Shown here: positions 1 to 6,468 of the stretch, piece by piece
Layout of the letters: each line of letters begins with the position of its first letter
Position numbering within the stretch: the first letter of the stretch is position 1
From: an uncultured Phycisphaerales bacterium
GTDB lineage: Bacteria; Planctomycetota; Phycisphaerae; UBA1845; CAIVHJ01
Direction of reading: 5' to 3'
DNA length: 8,860 bases
Assembly: GCA_903905665.1 (NCBI GenBank)
Contig: CAIVHJ010000233.1
Span: forward strand, 1 to 8,860
Position numbers and translations under genes: made by a program
Notes under the pieces: generated by a model
The model's database searches: none
Seen by the model: only the letters and a program-made list of their open reading frames with translations
Told to the model about the DNA's origin: nothing

Positions 1-1301
1 TCTTCGGTCGGTGCTTGTTCAAAGGGGAGGTAAGAGGAGAAAAACTCGGCGGTCGGTCTGCCGCCCAAACCCAAGCCGAAGAGATTATCGACGAGCGTCC
101 AGTGCGAACTGTTGATATTGACCCGCCCGCCGTTTTGCTCCACCCGCAAACCGACATACACGTCGTCGTTGGAATCGTCGGCATCCGGATCGCGCAACCG
201 ATCCGACACCATCCGCCGAAGCGATCGCGGATACTCGGTGCCGTCAGCTGGTGCGCCTGCACACCCCCCACCTGTAACATCAGGGTGATCTGAGGGTAAT
301 GGTGTTCGAGGACCACCTGTGTAGCTAGGGGGGCCCCTGAGGGTACCTGCATTATCAATGATCCCATCACATGGTCGATCATTCGGAGGGGCGGCCCCGC
401 TCCCATCGTCATCACCGGATGTTGCTATCCCATCCGGGCCATATGGACCGACAGTTGCATTGACTGGAGGGGCCCAATCTGGCTCGGCACCCGGGCCGAG
501 TTTAGCAAAATTGAATACATAGCAATCGACGACACCATCCCCGTCGCAGTCGCGCCGATACCAGTCGTGATCGAATGTCTCGATCGTAGCATCGTCTCCG
601 TAGGTGGGTGTGGGCGGGTTGGGGGGAGTTCCCTCATACAGCCGTCGAATTCGCAACGGATGCGACGCCGGAAGGCGGGGATTACCTCCTACAACATCTG
701 CCTTCTCATCAGTCGCCCGATAGAGGTCGGTAACCGCGAAGTATTCGAGATTCGTCGGCGCCGCCAAGATTGACCGATATGGTTCGATCGACGAGACGAG
801 CGGATGGACACCGGGAATGAGCGTCCATTGCGAACGTCGATCAGGATCGGCCGTCGCCGTCGTATCCTGCAGATAGGGAATCCGTTCGACTTTCCCGCCG
901 ACGGGATTGGTGCGGCTGGTCACGGCGGTGTCGGTGAGTTCGTCGAGCACGACGTCCTGAACGGTGGCGACGACGGTTTTGAGTTTTTCGTCTTCGCGTT
1001 CGTAACTCAGCACTTCGCGGTCCTTGCGGGTCAGGGCGAGAAAGGCGATGCTCATCGCAAACAGCGCCGCCAGCACGAAAATGACGAACAGAAGCATGTT
1101 GGCGGAACGATGAGGACTGAGGACTGAGGACTGAGGACCGAGCGGAAGTGCGGAGTGAACAGAACCGCGACCGTAAGCGAGCGGAACGATTGCGGATTGT
1201 GGATTGCGGAATGCGGAGTGCGAAACGCATACCTCGCCTGTCGTACTTCGTACGTCGCTTCGTAATTCGTAATTCGTAACTCGTAATTCATCACTCATCA
1301 T
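1..1301 (-). CDS. GspK/PilX-like minor pseudopilin, 3' end outside window
   Basis: Partial gene, open at the left edge; about 433 codons are visible. It probably caps the pseudopilus tip with the I- and J-like proteins. A membrane helix (residues 69-90, MLLFVIFVLAALFAMSIAFL) follows the leader end HRSA|N. Ala precedes the likely cleavage point, as in the neighbouring genes, and there is no Glu at mature position 5, which is usual for GspK. Around residues 385-400 the segment NGGRVNINSSHWTLVDNL resembles the GspK motif GKINLNTA. A DCDGDGVVDC loop (251-260) looks calcium-binding, with flanking Cys that could form a disulfide. The start at 1301 is chosen because GAGGA lies 7 nt upstream; the next in-frame start is 1097, without a Shine-Dalgarno sequence. 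With the long start, the 67-residue leader is almost entirely encoded by heptamer repeats. A Gly/Pro/Asp-rich low-complexity stretch lies at about residues 265-350. Family assignment is fairly sure; the exact start is less so. Confidence 0.8.
   Translation of the reverse strand, partial: MMSDELRVTNYELRSDVRSTTGEVCVSHSAFRNPQSAIVPLAYGRGSVHSALPLGPQSSVLSPHRSANMLLFVIFVLAALFAMSIAFLALTRKDREVLSYEREDEKLKTVVATVQDVVLDELTDTAVTSRTNPVGGKVERIPYLQDTTATADPDRRSQWTLIPGVHPLVSSIEPYRSILAAPTNLEYFAVTDLYRATDEKADVVGGNPRLPASHPLRIRRLYEGTPPNPPTPTYGDDATIETFDHDWYRRDCDGDGVVDCYVFNFAKLGPGAEPDWAPPVNATVGPYGPDGIATSGDDDGSGAAPPNDRPCDGIIDNAGTLRGPPSYTGGPRTPLPSDHPDVTGGGCAGAPADGTEYPRSLRRMVSDRLRDPDADDSNDDVYVGLRVEQNGGRVNINSSHWTLVDNLFGLGLGGRPTAEFFSSYLPFEQAPTE
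1111..1141 (+). repeat. GGACTGA heptamer array in GspK-like leader
   Basis: Three perfect GGACTGA units (1114-1134), a GGACCGA unit and a partial unit at the left. Read on the coding strand it gives GPQSSVLSP in the leader and ends four residues before the proposed cleavage site. Same family as arrays at 3485, 5260, 7596 and 7678. Confidence 0.9.
1160..1184 (+). repeat. 25-bp dispersed repeat, copy 1
   Basis: Begins CAGAACCGCGACCG and ends GAGCGG. An inverted copy with 22 of 25 identities lies at 1331-1355. This copy is inside the GspK-like leader, where it encodes PLAYGRGSV; the other directly follows the stop of the GspJ-like gene. It looks like a dispersed intergenic element; wider distribution was not tested. 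Confidence 0.7.
1188..1222 (+). repeat. GATTGCG degenerate heptamer array
   Basis: Five units in phase: GATTGCG, GATTGTG, GATTGCG, GAATGCG, GAGTGCG. On the coding strand it encodes HSAFRNPQSA in the GspK-like leader. Confidence 0.85.
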
Positions 1302-1324
1302 TCATCGTTCCTCGTTCATCATTC
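1241..1324 (+). repeat. 12-unit drifting heptamer array at GspK-like start
   Basis: Twelve 7-bp units in unbroken phase: TCGTACT, TCGTACG, TCGCTTC, three GTAATTC plus one GTAACTC, then ATCACTC, ATCATTC, ATCGTTC, CTCGTTC and ATCATTC. The consensus changes along the array but the 7-bp phase does not. The minus strand supplies the Shine-Dalgarno sequence, two overlapping start codons and the leader start MMSDELRVTNYELR. Confidence 0.9.
1309..1313 (-). promoter_or_regulatory. Shine-Dalgarno for GspK-like gene, inside a heptamer array
   Basis: GAGGA on the minus strand, 7 nt before the ATG at 1301 (a second ATG follows at 1298). It arises from a degenerate repeat unit in the array 1241-1324. The spacing equals that of the clear site of the first gene, which supports the long start. 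Confidence 0.6.
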
Positions 1325-1330
1325 CCAAAC

Positions 1331-1355
1331 CCGCTCCCTCACGGTCGCGGCTCTG
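1331..1355 (-). repeat. 25-bp dispersed repeat, inverted copy 2
   Basis: On the minus strand it begins CAGAGCCGCGACCG and ends GAGCGG, matching 1160-1184 at 22 of 25 positions in opposite orientation. It begins 1 nt after the TAA of the GspJ-like gene. Confidence 0.7.
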
Positions 1356-1356
1356 C

Positions 1357-3708
1357 TTACCTGTTCCCCACCTTCACCACATATACATGCCGTACCGGCG
1401 TCTCGAAATTGCCGTGCTCGTCAAAGATATCCACCGTGATCCGAAGCGCCTTGGGCCACATCGGATCAGGAGAATCAGACGTTTTTGGTTCCCAATGCCC
1501 AGGAGCAGGAATCGGATTCCAGCGCAGATCCAAATCCCGCGAATACCAACTGTGAACGTTGTAACTGGGTTGCACACCGGGATTAGCTACCGGATCAGGC
1601 ATCGCGTCAAACACATTGCTCTGCGCCGCATTCACGGTTCCATTGCTCAACCCAAATCGACTGAGAAGCTTCTGATGGACTTGCCACAAAATACTTCCGG
1701 GACCATAGTTTAAATCTGACACCGGCAAATACGGATTGCCGAAAGGATAATCAGGTTTATTTCCAATCCCCAATGGCCGGTGACCATTATCAGGGCTCGC
1801 ACCTAAAGCACGTCCCGGATCCGATTTCATTTTCTGCGCCAATATTTCGAATTCGTCCAGATGAACCGGTTTCCCCGTGAGACCGGAAGGTGTTATCGAA
1901 TCATTCGGAAATGCCGTAACGGCAGGCAAGCTAAGCCGGTTATTACCACTAGGCTCCTTGAACGGATCGAGCCAGATGATTTCGGGGAGGCCGGCTTTGG
2001 ACAGATCAACGCCCCCAACGTCGTTGGGGGTCCACTCGACCTTGAACGAAGCACAGTTCGGCAGAAAGTAGTTTCCCAGCCGGTGCGCACACGTCGGCGG
2101 AGGCGCCGGGTCCAAAATGCTCCTCGCCAACCAAAACGCCGGTACCGCCCCACGCCAGAAACCCGGGCTCAAGTTCCCGGTTCGTGTCATGACTTGGCCG
2201 TCAGCGACTCCCGGATCGCGTGAGCCATCTGCAGGAGGTAAACCAGTAGCATTGTTCACACGATCAAAAGCTAACCAATCCAGGGTTGCCGCTGGCCCGC
2301 CGAAGTAGCGATTCGATACTTCATAATCGAAGACAAAATCTTGAATATTGTTCGGAAACGGCCAGGCACTGGTAACCAGACCTGCTCCCACCGGCGACAC
2401 CACATCCATTTCACCCCCAAGAATCCAGTTGAGATACTCGACCTCGTAAGTCTGGATATTTGACGCCGACAAAGGCAATGGAATGGTCTGGTAATTCGTA
2501 TTTCCTCGCGGATCCGTCGGGGACAGCACGTGGGCGAAGCGGTCCCGGCGATTGGCTGCTACCGAATCGTTTTCCTGCTGATCGAAAGAATCCTTCAGCA
2601 AAATCGCCCGTCGCGCAAGATGCCAGTCCGCGGCGACGTCCTGCAGTAGCGGCGTGAAACCTGTAGCACCACCTGCACCAGGAACCCAGCCCCCGTCATC
2701 CATTGTGGGACCGTTATTGAAAGACCTCAGGTGCGGAATGTACTTCAGACCCGCTGTTCCCCCTGCCCAGTCGTTTGTGGAATCATTGTCGTAATCAACT
2801 CCATTGTAGGTATACAAGGGGGCTCCAGGCCCCTGGCCACTCGTGCCAGTCACTCTGACGTTAGTTGTTTTGGGATCGAGATGGCCAAGAATGGCGTGGC
2901 TGTAGGTGATCATGACCGGTCCGTCACTTTGGACTTCGGGAAGGACGTAACTGTGCGCCTGGGGATCGTTTGTGATGAACATGAGCACATCCGCGCGCGG
3001 CAATGCCGGATAGGCATTGTCATCGCGACTACCAGCTCCTGTCGTCGGCAAATCGAAACTACCGTCTCCGGTACCAGATGGATACGAATCCAAAGGATCG
3101 TAGCCTCGCGTGGGATTTTCGCGTTCTGGATCGAGCGAGATCGGATTGACTGTTGCGCTGAGGGCTTCGGAGGTAATTCCATCGAAAATCCCCGGTTGCC
3201 CCGGACCGGAATTGTAATCCTGCACTTTTTGTTTTTGGGTCCAATAGGCGGGGGTCGGGTTGCCCTGAATCGCCATGATGCTCTGGGTCGGGTCGATGTG
3301 GCCCAGTTCGTGCTCCAGTTGCTGTCCGAACAGGCGAATTTTGCGATCAATATCGCTTTGCGCCGTCAGACGAGTCGTCCCCCCCAGCGCCACGCGAAAC
3401 ACCGTACTCGCCATCCCCATCACCAGAATCAACAACGCCAGCGCCACCAGAACCTCGGTGAGAGTAAATGCGGAACGAACAACAGGACTGAGGACTGAGG
3501 ACTGAGGACTGAGCGGAAGCGCGGAATGAGGAATGATGAATGATGAACGAAAAACACGACCCATCGCCTGTCGCTCGTCGTTCGTCGTTCGTAATTCGTA
3601 ATTCGTAATTCGTAATTCGTAATTCACTGTCCCATCATCCTTTACCGCCGAGAACCCATCCTGCTTAATTATGAACCCGCCAAACTGTCCAGAACAGCCC
3701 TGATGCAA
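1357..3708 (-). CDS. GspJ/PilW-like minor pseudopilin (large)
   Basis: Predicted minor pseudopilin of the tip complex, inner-membrane inserted before assembly. The motif SA|FTLTE puts the cleavage site at residues 80/81 and Glu5 at residue 85. A hydrophobic helix spans 81-103, followed by RKIRLFGQQLEHELG (122-136), like the helix of GspJ, and a C-terminal strand KALRITVDIFD (753-763) typical of GspJ/PilW ends. At 783 residues it is more than three times the usual GspJ length; the extra domain is unrecognised. It holds a DYDNDSTND loop (305-313) and two close Cys near 530-550. Coordinates give the longest frame, from TTG at 3708, with AGGAG 16 nt upstream. GTG at 3627 and ATG at 3564 are alternatives; the last gives a 32-residue leader. 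With any of them SPQSSVLSP is translated, because no start codon lies between it and the cleavage site. Confidence 0.85.
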   Translation of the reverse strand: MHQGCSGQFGGFIIKQDGFSAVKDDGTVNYELRITNYELRTTNDERQAMGRVFRSSFIIPHSALPLSPQSSVLSPVVRSAFTLTEVLVALALLILVMGMASTVFRVALGGTTRLTAQSDIDRKIRLFGQQLEHELGHIDPTQSIMAIQGNPTPAYWTQKQKVQDYNSGPGQPGIFDGITSEALSATVNPISLDPERENPTRGYDPLDSYPSGTGDGSFDLPTTGAGSRDDNAYPALPRADVLMFITNDPQAHSYVLPEVQSDGPVMITYSHAILGHLDPKTTNVRVTGTSGQGPGAPLYTYNGVDYDNDSTNDWAGGTAGLKYIPHLRSFNNGPTMDDGGWVPGAGGATGFTPLLQDVAADWHLARRAILLKDSFDQQENDSVAANRRDRFAHVLSPTDPRGNTNYQTIPLPLSASNIQTYEVEYLNWILGGEMDVVSPVGAGLVTSAWPFPNNIQDFVFDYEVSNRYFGGPAATLDWLAFDRVNNATGLPPADGSRDPGVADGQVMTRTGNLSPGFWRGAVPAFWLARSILDPAPPPTCAHRLGNYFLPNCASFKVEWTPNDVGGVDLSKAGLPEIIWLDPFKEPSGNNRLSLPAVTAFPNDSITPSGLTGKPVHLDEFEILAQKMKSDPGRALGASPDNGHRPLGIGNKPDYPFGNPYLPVSDLNYGPGSILWQVHQKLLSRFGLSNGTVNAAQSNVFDAMPDPVANPGVQPSYNVHSWYSRDLDLRWNPIPAPGHWEPKTSDSPDPMWPKALRITVDIFDEHGNFETPVRHVYVVKVGNR
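2012..2030. repeat. Palindrome inside GspJ-like coding sequence
   Basis: Nine-base arms CCCCCAACG and CGTTGGGGG around a single T. It encodes TPNDVGGV at about residues 560-566 of the GspJ-like protein. It could be an in-frame palindromic element or chance Pro/Gly codon choice. Confidence 0.55.
3485..3554 (+). repeat. GGACTGA and TGATGAA heptamer array in GspJ-like leader
   Basis: Four perfect GGACTGA units (3485-3512) run in the same 7-bp phase into GCGGAAG, CGCGGAA, TGAGGAA, two TGATGAA and CGAAAAA. On the coding strand it gives FIIPHSALPLSPQSSVLSP, ending five residues before the A|F cleavage site. Confidence 0.9.
3567..3629 (+). repeat. TTCGTAA heptamer array upstream of GspJ-like leader
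   Basis: Nine units: CCTGTCG, CTCGTCG, TTCGTCG, five perfect TTCGTAA (3588-3622) and TTCACTG. It encodes NYELRITNYELRTTNDE in the GspJ frame if translation starts upstream at 3708 or 3627; otherwise it is 5' untranslated. Confidence 0.92.
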
Positions 3709-3748
3709 ATTTTTATTGAATTAACTCCTGATGAGATAGGAAGTTATG

Positions 3749-3823
3749 AGAAGGTATTAGAAAACAGGTAATAGGTGTTAGGTTACAGGTGTTAGGCCTA
3801 AGACCTAGCGCCTAATACCTTCT
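3749..3823. repeat. Palindromic heptamer array between GspI- and GspJ-like genes
   Basis: The left part reads as GNNNNAG heptamers (GTATTAG, GTAATAG, GTGTTAG, GTTACAG, GTGTTAG). The right part holds the inverse (CTAAGAC, CTAGCGC, CTAATAC). The ends form a perfect 12-bp inverted repeat (3749-3760 with 3812-3823), and TTAGGCCTAA lies inside at 3792-3801. It covers most of the 125-nt gap after the GspI-like stop. No T-run follows, so it is not an obvious intrinsic terminator. Confidence 0.75.
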
Positions 3824-3833
3824 TATCTCCAGT

Positions 3834-5414
3834 TCACGGCATCAGGGTCATTGGCTCCATGACGACATCGACGACCGGACTCGCGCCGGAAAACGTAGCC
3901 AGAGCACAATCTGTCCGTGAAGTTTCCACCACCGGCGGTGGGAACACCCAAACGATTCGATTGCGGCGATTCGCATTGGCCAGCACTTCGGGCGTAACAG
4001 AAGTATTGATGTCGGCCGGTACGATTGCAAGGTCATGAATTGAAACTTCCTGATCCAGCGTCAATCGTGCAGTCCATCTTGATGAATCTTGAGCCAAATA
4101 ATCACGCTTGGTAACCCGATAAACATTTCCATTGAGTTCATCAATAAAATATGCACCGGCAGGGAACATATCCGCCACCTTAGCGTTCATACTAACCAAA
4201 TCCGGAGCAACAAGGGTCAACCCGGAAGGGAGCAAATTTTGCAGTTCGGACAAATTCGGGACACCAACATAAGCGTACGCATTGACACCTTGTGTTTGTG
4301 ATTCCAAAATCGTCATCGGGACACGCCAGGCGATCGGGAACATGACGTCGTCGGCGGATTGCAAGGCCAAGGGAGGGCCCAGCGGCGGCAAGCGATACGT
4401 CACAGGATCAGGATATTGTCTTGCAAAGCGATCGGTGGTATTGGTTCGGCGGAGCGTGACGTAGTACATCATGAACTTTCGCGGTTGATCCGGGGTTGTC
4501 GGCTGCTCCAGCAACCGATGAAACACCGCCCAGGCAAATTTGCGACTGCTCAACAATTCCATCCATACAGAATCCGACGGTGTCACATCCTCCGGAATCG
4601 GTGGATAGACCCGATCCCGCAATCGAATCACCGGTGCACCAACAATTCTGTTTGGATCAATTGCATTTGACAGATTAATAAACGCCGGCGTACCTACCCA
4701 AACATATCCAGCCGCCTCTCCCTGATTAGCGAGAAGAATTCGATAATCGATCAGAATAGGCGCCTCGGGAACAGAGAAATCCTGAGCGAAATGGGTCGGA
4801 GGAAAGAATAGGGGATTAGAAGAATCAGCCGCCCAGTTCTCAAGATGCAACGGGTGAACTAGAGGATAAGAAATCGGAGTATTACCATTACCGATGCCGT
4901 CAGCATCATAACCATCTAAAGTGTCTCCATCACCGAGAAAACTATAACTGACGGGTTTCCCATCTCCAGTTGGTTGCATCAATCCAGAATCTGGAAATCC
5001 ATCCCCGGGATACAGAGGGTCATAGGGAAGATAAGGGGCAGGAGGAAGAAAACTGAACAGGTCCCTGTTTCCATCGACGAGGCATTTGGATTGGACCATG
5101 TTTCGGGCATATTCGACGATGCCGGTGACCTTGGTGCGGGCGGACAGGTCGATCGACCCCCGCCAGGCGATCGGCAAAGCCGCCCCGATCATGAGCAAAC
5201 CGATGCCGAGAATCACGACGGCGATCATGAGTTCCACGAGCGAGAACGCTCGTGGAACAGGACTGAGGACTGAGGACTGAGGACTGAAGGTCGAGGACTG
5301 AGGGCTGAGGACTGAGTAGAATTGCGGCGTGCGACGTGCGGAATCCCGGCGCATGGTGTTTCCCGAATCAACGAGGTCGTTCTTAATTTTCCATTTTCCA
5401 TTTTCCATTTTCAA
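3834..5414 (-). CDS. GspI/PilV-like minor pseudopilin (large)
   Basis: Predicted minor pseudopilin. RA|FSLVE places cleavage at 56/57 of the longest frame with Glu5 at residue 61; the helix FSLVELMIAVVILGIGLL (57-79) is most like PilV/GspI. A DGDTLDGYDADG loop (162-173) may bind calcium. At 526 residues it is about four times a classical GspI, and the extra globular part is not recognised. The longest frame starts at TTG 5414 inside a TTTTCCA array. In-frame ATGs follow at 5408 and 5354; 5354 has GGGA 6 nt upstream and is my preferred start, giving a 36-residue leader. No ATG, GTG or TTG occurs between 5354 and the cleavage codon, so the eight GGACTGA units must be translated as SVLSPQSS-type leader sequence. 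A perfect palindrome spans the cleavage motif itself. The TGA stop lies 10 nt from the next repeat. Confidence 0.85.
   Translation of the reverse strand: MKMENGKWKIKNDLVDSGNTMRRDSARRTPQFYSVLSPQSSTFSPQSSVLSPVPRAFSLVELMIAVVILGIGLLMIGAALPIAWRGSIDLSARTKVTGIVEYARNMVQSKCLVDGNRDLFSFLPPAPYLPYDPLYPGDGFPDSGLMQPTGDGKPVSYSFLGDGDTLDGYDADGIGNGNTPISYPLVHPLHLENWAADSSNPLFFPPTHFAQDFSVPEAPILIDYRILLANQGEAAGYVWVGTPAFINLSNAIDPNRIVGAPVIRLRDRVYPPIPEDVTPSDSVWMELLSSRKFAWAVFHRLLEQPTTPDQPRKFMMYYVTLRRTNTTDRFARQYPDPVTYRLPPLGPPLALQSADDVMFPIAWRVPMTILESQTQGVNAYAYVGVPNLSELQNLLPSGLTLVAPDLVSMNAKVADMFPAGAYFIDELNGNVYRVTKRDYLAQDSSRWTARLTLDQEVSIHDLAIVPADINTSVTPEVLANANRRNRIVWVFPPPVVETSRTDCALATFSGASPVVDVVMEPMTLMP
5231..5258. repeat. 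Perfect stem-loop over the prepilin cleavage codons
   Basis: Arms GTTCCACGAGCG and CGCTCGTGGAAC are perfectly complementary (12 bp) around the 4-nt loop AGAA. On the coding strand this spans VPRA|FSLVE, with the Phe+1 codon in the loop. Confidence 0.85.
5260..5315 (+). repeat. Eight-unit GGACTGA array in GspI-like leader
   Basis: Eight phase-locked heptamers: four perfect GGACTGA, AGGTCGA, GGACTGA, GGGCTGA, GGACTGA. On the coding strand it contains no stop codon in any frame and encodes the SVLSPQSSTFSPQSSVLSP part of the leader. Confidence 0.93.
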
Positions 5415-5435
5415 TTCTACATTTTCAATTTTCTA
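5387..5435 (+). repeat. TTTTCCA heptamer array at GspI-like start
   Basis: Seven units: three TTTTCCA, TTTTCAA, TTCTACA, TTTTCAA, TTTTCTA. The minus strand carries ATGs at 5408, 5401 and 5394, one in each reading frame; 5408 is in frame with the gene (MENGKWK). Confidence 0.9.
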
Positions 5436-5438
5436 TTT

Positions 5439-5465
5439 CTCTGCGGTCTCTGTGTGCTCTGCGGT
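5439..5465 (+). repeat. CTCTGCGGT nonamer array, copy 1
   Basis: Three 9-bp units: CTCTGCGGT, CTCTGTGTG, CTCTGCGGT. It lies between the GspH-like stop and the GspI-like start, and is nearly identical to 6442-6468. Confidence 0.88.
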
Positions 5466-5477
5466 TAATCTCCCGAC

Positions 5478-5497
5478 GGGCACGGCATGCCGTGCCC
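5478..5497. repeat. 20-bp perfect palindrome abutting GspH-like stop
   Basis: GGGCACGGCA followed by TGCCGTGCCC, fully self-complementary, with no base between it and the TAG at 5498-5500. There is no following T-run on the transcribed strand, so a dispersed palindromic element or mRNA 3' stem fits better than an intrinsic terminator. Confidence 0.85.
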
Positions 5498-6424
5498 CTA
5501 CTTCCCCTGCGGGGTTCCTTTGATGACGGTTCCGGTCAGGGGGTGGACATAGATCGGCTGGCCCTGAACCTTGAGATAATCACGTTGCGGTTCGGTCGTC
5601 CCATCCTTTGAGGGGGTTCCCCCAAACGTCTCATCGTTATAAACAATCACGCCGCGAACCGAAAAGAAACGAATCGGATTGCCGGAACCGCTATTGTCTT
5701 TGACCACTCCTTCCGCTGTCCTGGGAAGTTTGGTCTCGCCTGATACGTCGGAAATATGCACTTCTCGATACAACACCATCCGACCATCCGCCCCAAACAA
5801 AACTACAAAGAAATTGCGGTGATATTGAAAACCGTAAGTAGGTGGAGTCGTCGCGGGATCATAAAATGGCGCGGAATCGACGCTCGCTGACGGAGCATCG
5901 TCCAGTTGGTTGTTCGCCAGTTGCTCCGGGCGCCAGCCGTACAAATTGTCAGAGTCAAAGCAGCGAAGCACATCCAGAGGAACGACCCGCATGGGCGGAG
6001 GAAGTCGAAACGGAGAATCGCCGCGAATTTTGTATCCAAATTGCGCCGCCTTGGCGGAATTAACGTCCGTCGGTTCCGGGTAGGGTTCGATGGGCCAGAT
6101 GTACTGGGCGTTGTCACTGGGATTGACGTAAAAAAAAAGTCCGAGGGATTTTTTGCCGGTCATCGCCTGAGTCTGGGCGGTTTGCAGCAACCCGCTGACC
6201 AGATTGATGGCTTCTTCGCGCTTGCGCGATTCCCAGACGGAAAATGCCGGGATGGCAATCACCAGAATGATCACAACGATGCCGACGACAACCATGATCT
6301 CAGTGAGAGTAAATGCGGAATGAGCATAAACATTCCGAACCATCGGAATGTTCATGCGTCGTTCGCCGTTCGTCGTTCGTCGTTCGTCATCCTTAATTTT
6401 CCATTTTCCATTTTCCATTTTCAA
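5498..6424 (-). CDS. GspH/FimT-like minor pseudopilin
   Basis: Predicted minor pseudopilin. SA|FTLTE gives cleavage at 37/38 of the longest frame with Glu5 at residue 42; the helix IMVVVGIVVIILVIAIPAF follows. The next segment, EAINLVSGLLQTAQTQAMTGKK, resembles the GspH/FimT helix, and FFVVLFGADGR (205-215) resembles the strand and G-x-x-G-R motif near the end of GspH. At 308 residues it is longer than the usual 170-200. Coordinates give the longest frame, from TTG 6424; in-frame ATGs follow at 6418, 6355 and 6343. None has a convincing Shine-Dalgarno sequence. ATG 6355 would give an ordinary 14-residue leader and leave the MENGKWK and ERR repeats untranslated. A 10-bp stem-loop lies in the leader. 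Its position between GspG- and GspI-like genes supports the H assignment. Confidence 0.82.
   Translation of the reverse strand: MKMENGKWKIKDDERRTTNGERRMNIPMVRNVYAHSAFTLTEIMVVVGIVVIILVIAIPAFSVWESRKREEAINLVSGLLQTAQTQAMTGKKSLGLFFYVNPSDNAQYIWPIEPYPEPTDVNSAKAAQFGYKIRGDSPFRLPPPMRVVPLDVLRCFDSDNLYGWRPEQLANNQLDDAPSASVDSAPFYDPATTPPTYGFQYHRNFFVVLFGADGRMVLYREVHISDVSGETKLPRTAEGVVKDNSGSGNPIRFFSVRGVIVYNDETFGGTPSKDGTTEPQRDYLKVQGQPIYVHPLTGTVIKGTPQGK
6329..6352. repeat. Stem-loop in the GspH-like leader
   Basis: Ten-base arms AACATTCCGA and TCGGAATGTT, perfectly complementary, with loop ACCA. It encodes NIPMVRNV, five residues before the cleavage site. The in-frame ATG at 6343 overlaps the loop, and the ATG at 6355 lies just outside the stem. 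Confidence 0.85.
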
Positions 6425-6438
6425 TTTTCAATTTTCAA
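6356..6438 (+). repeat. Continuous heptamer array at GspH-like start
   Basis: Twelve units in one 7-bp phase: five TCGTCGT-type units (6356-6390), CCTTAAT, three TTTCCAT, then TTTCAAT units. The minus strand holds ATGs at 6418, 6411 and 6404 in three different frames. Encodes MENGKWKIKDDERRTTNGERR if the upstream start is used. Confidence 0.9.
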
Positions 6439-6441
6439 TTT

Positions 6442-6468
6442 CTCTGCGGTCTCTGTGTGCTCTGTGGT
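6442..6468 (+). repeat. CTCTGCGGT nonamer array, copy 2
   Basis: CTCTGCGGT, CTCTGTGTG, CTCTGTGGT. With the adjacent TTTTCAA and TTTTCCA units it forms a module of about 80 bp repeated upstream of the GspI-like gene (5381-5468). Confidence 0.88.

Noticed and set aside
841..1230. Minus-strand frame rich in Arg and His
   Set aside because: Overlaps the GspK-like gene in another frame; the repeat arrays keep it open by chance.
2731..3498. 255-codon open frame on the plus strand
   Set aside because: Antisense to the GspJ-like gene, no Shine-Dalgarno sequence, Arg/His-rich composition typical of a shadow frame, and it ends in the repeat array.
5478..5497. Rho-independent terminator
   Set aside because: Strong stem but no T-run on the transcribed strand, and the next gene in the same direction begins within 100 nt.
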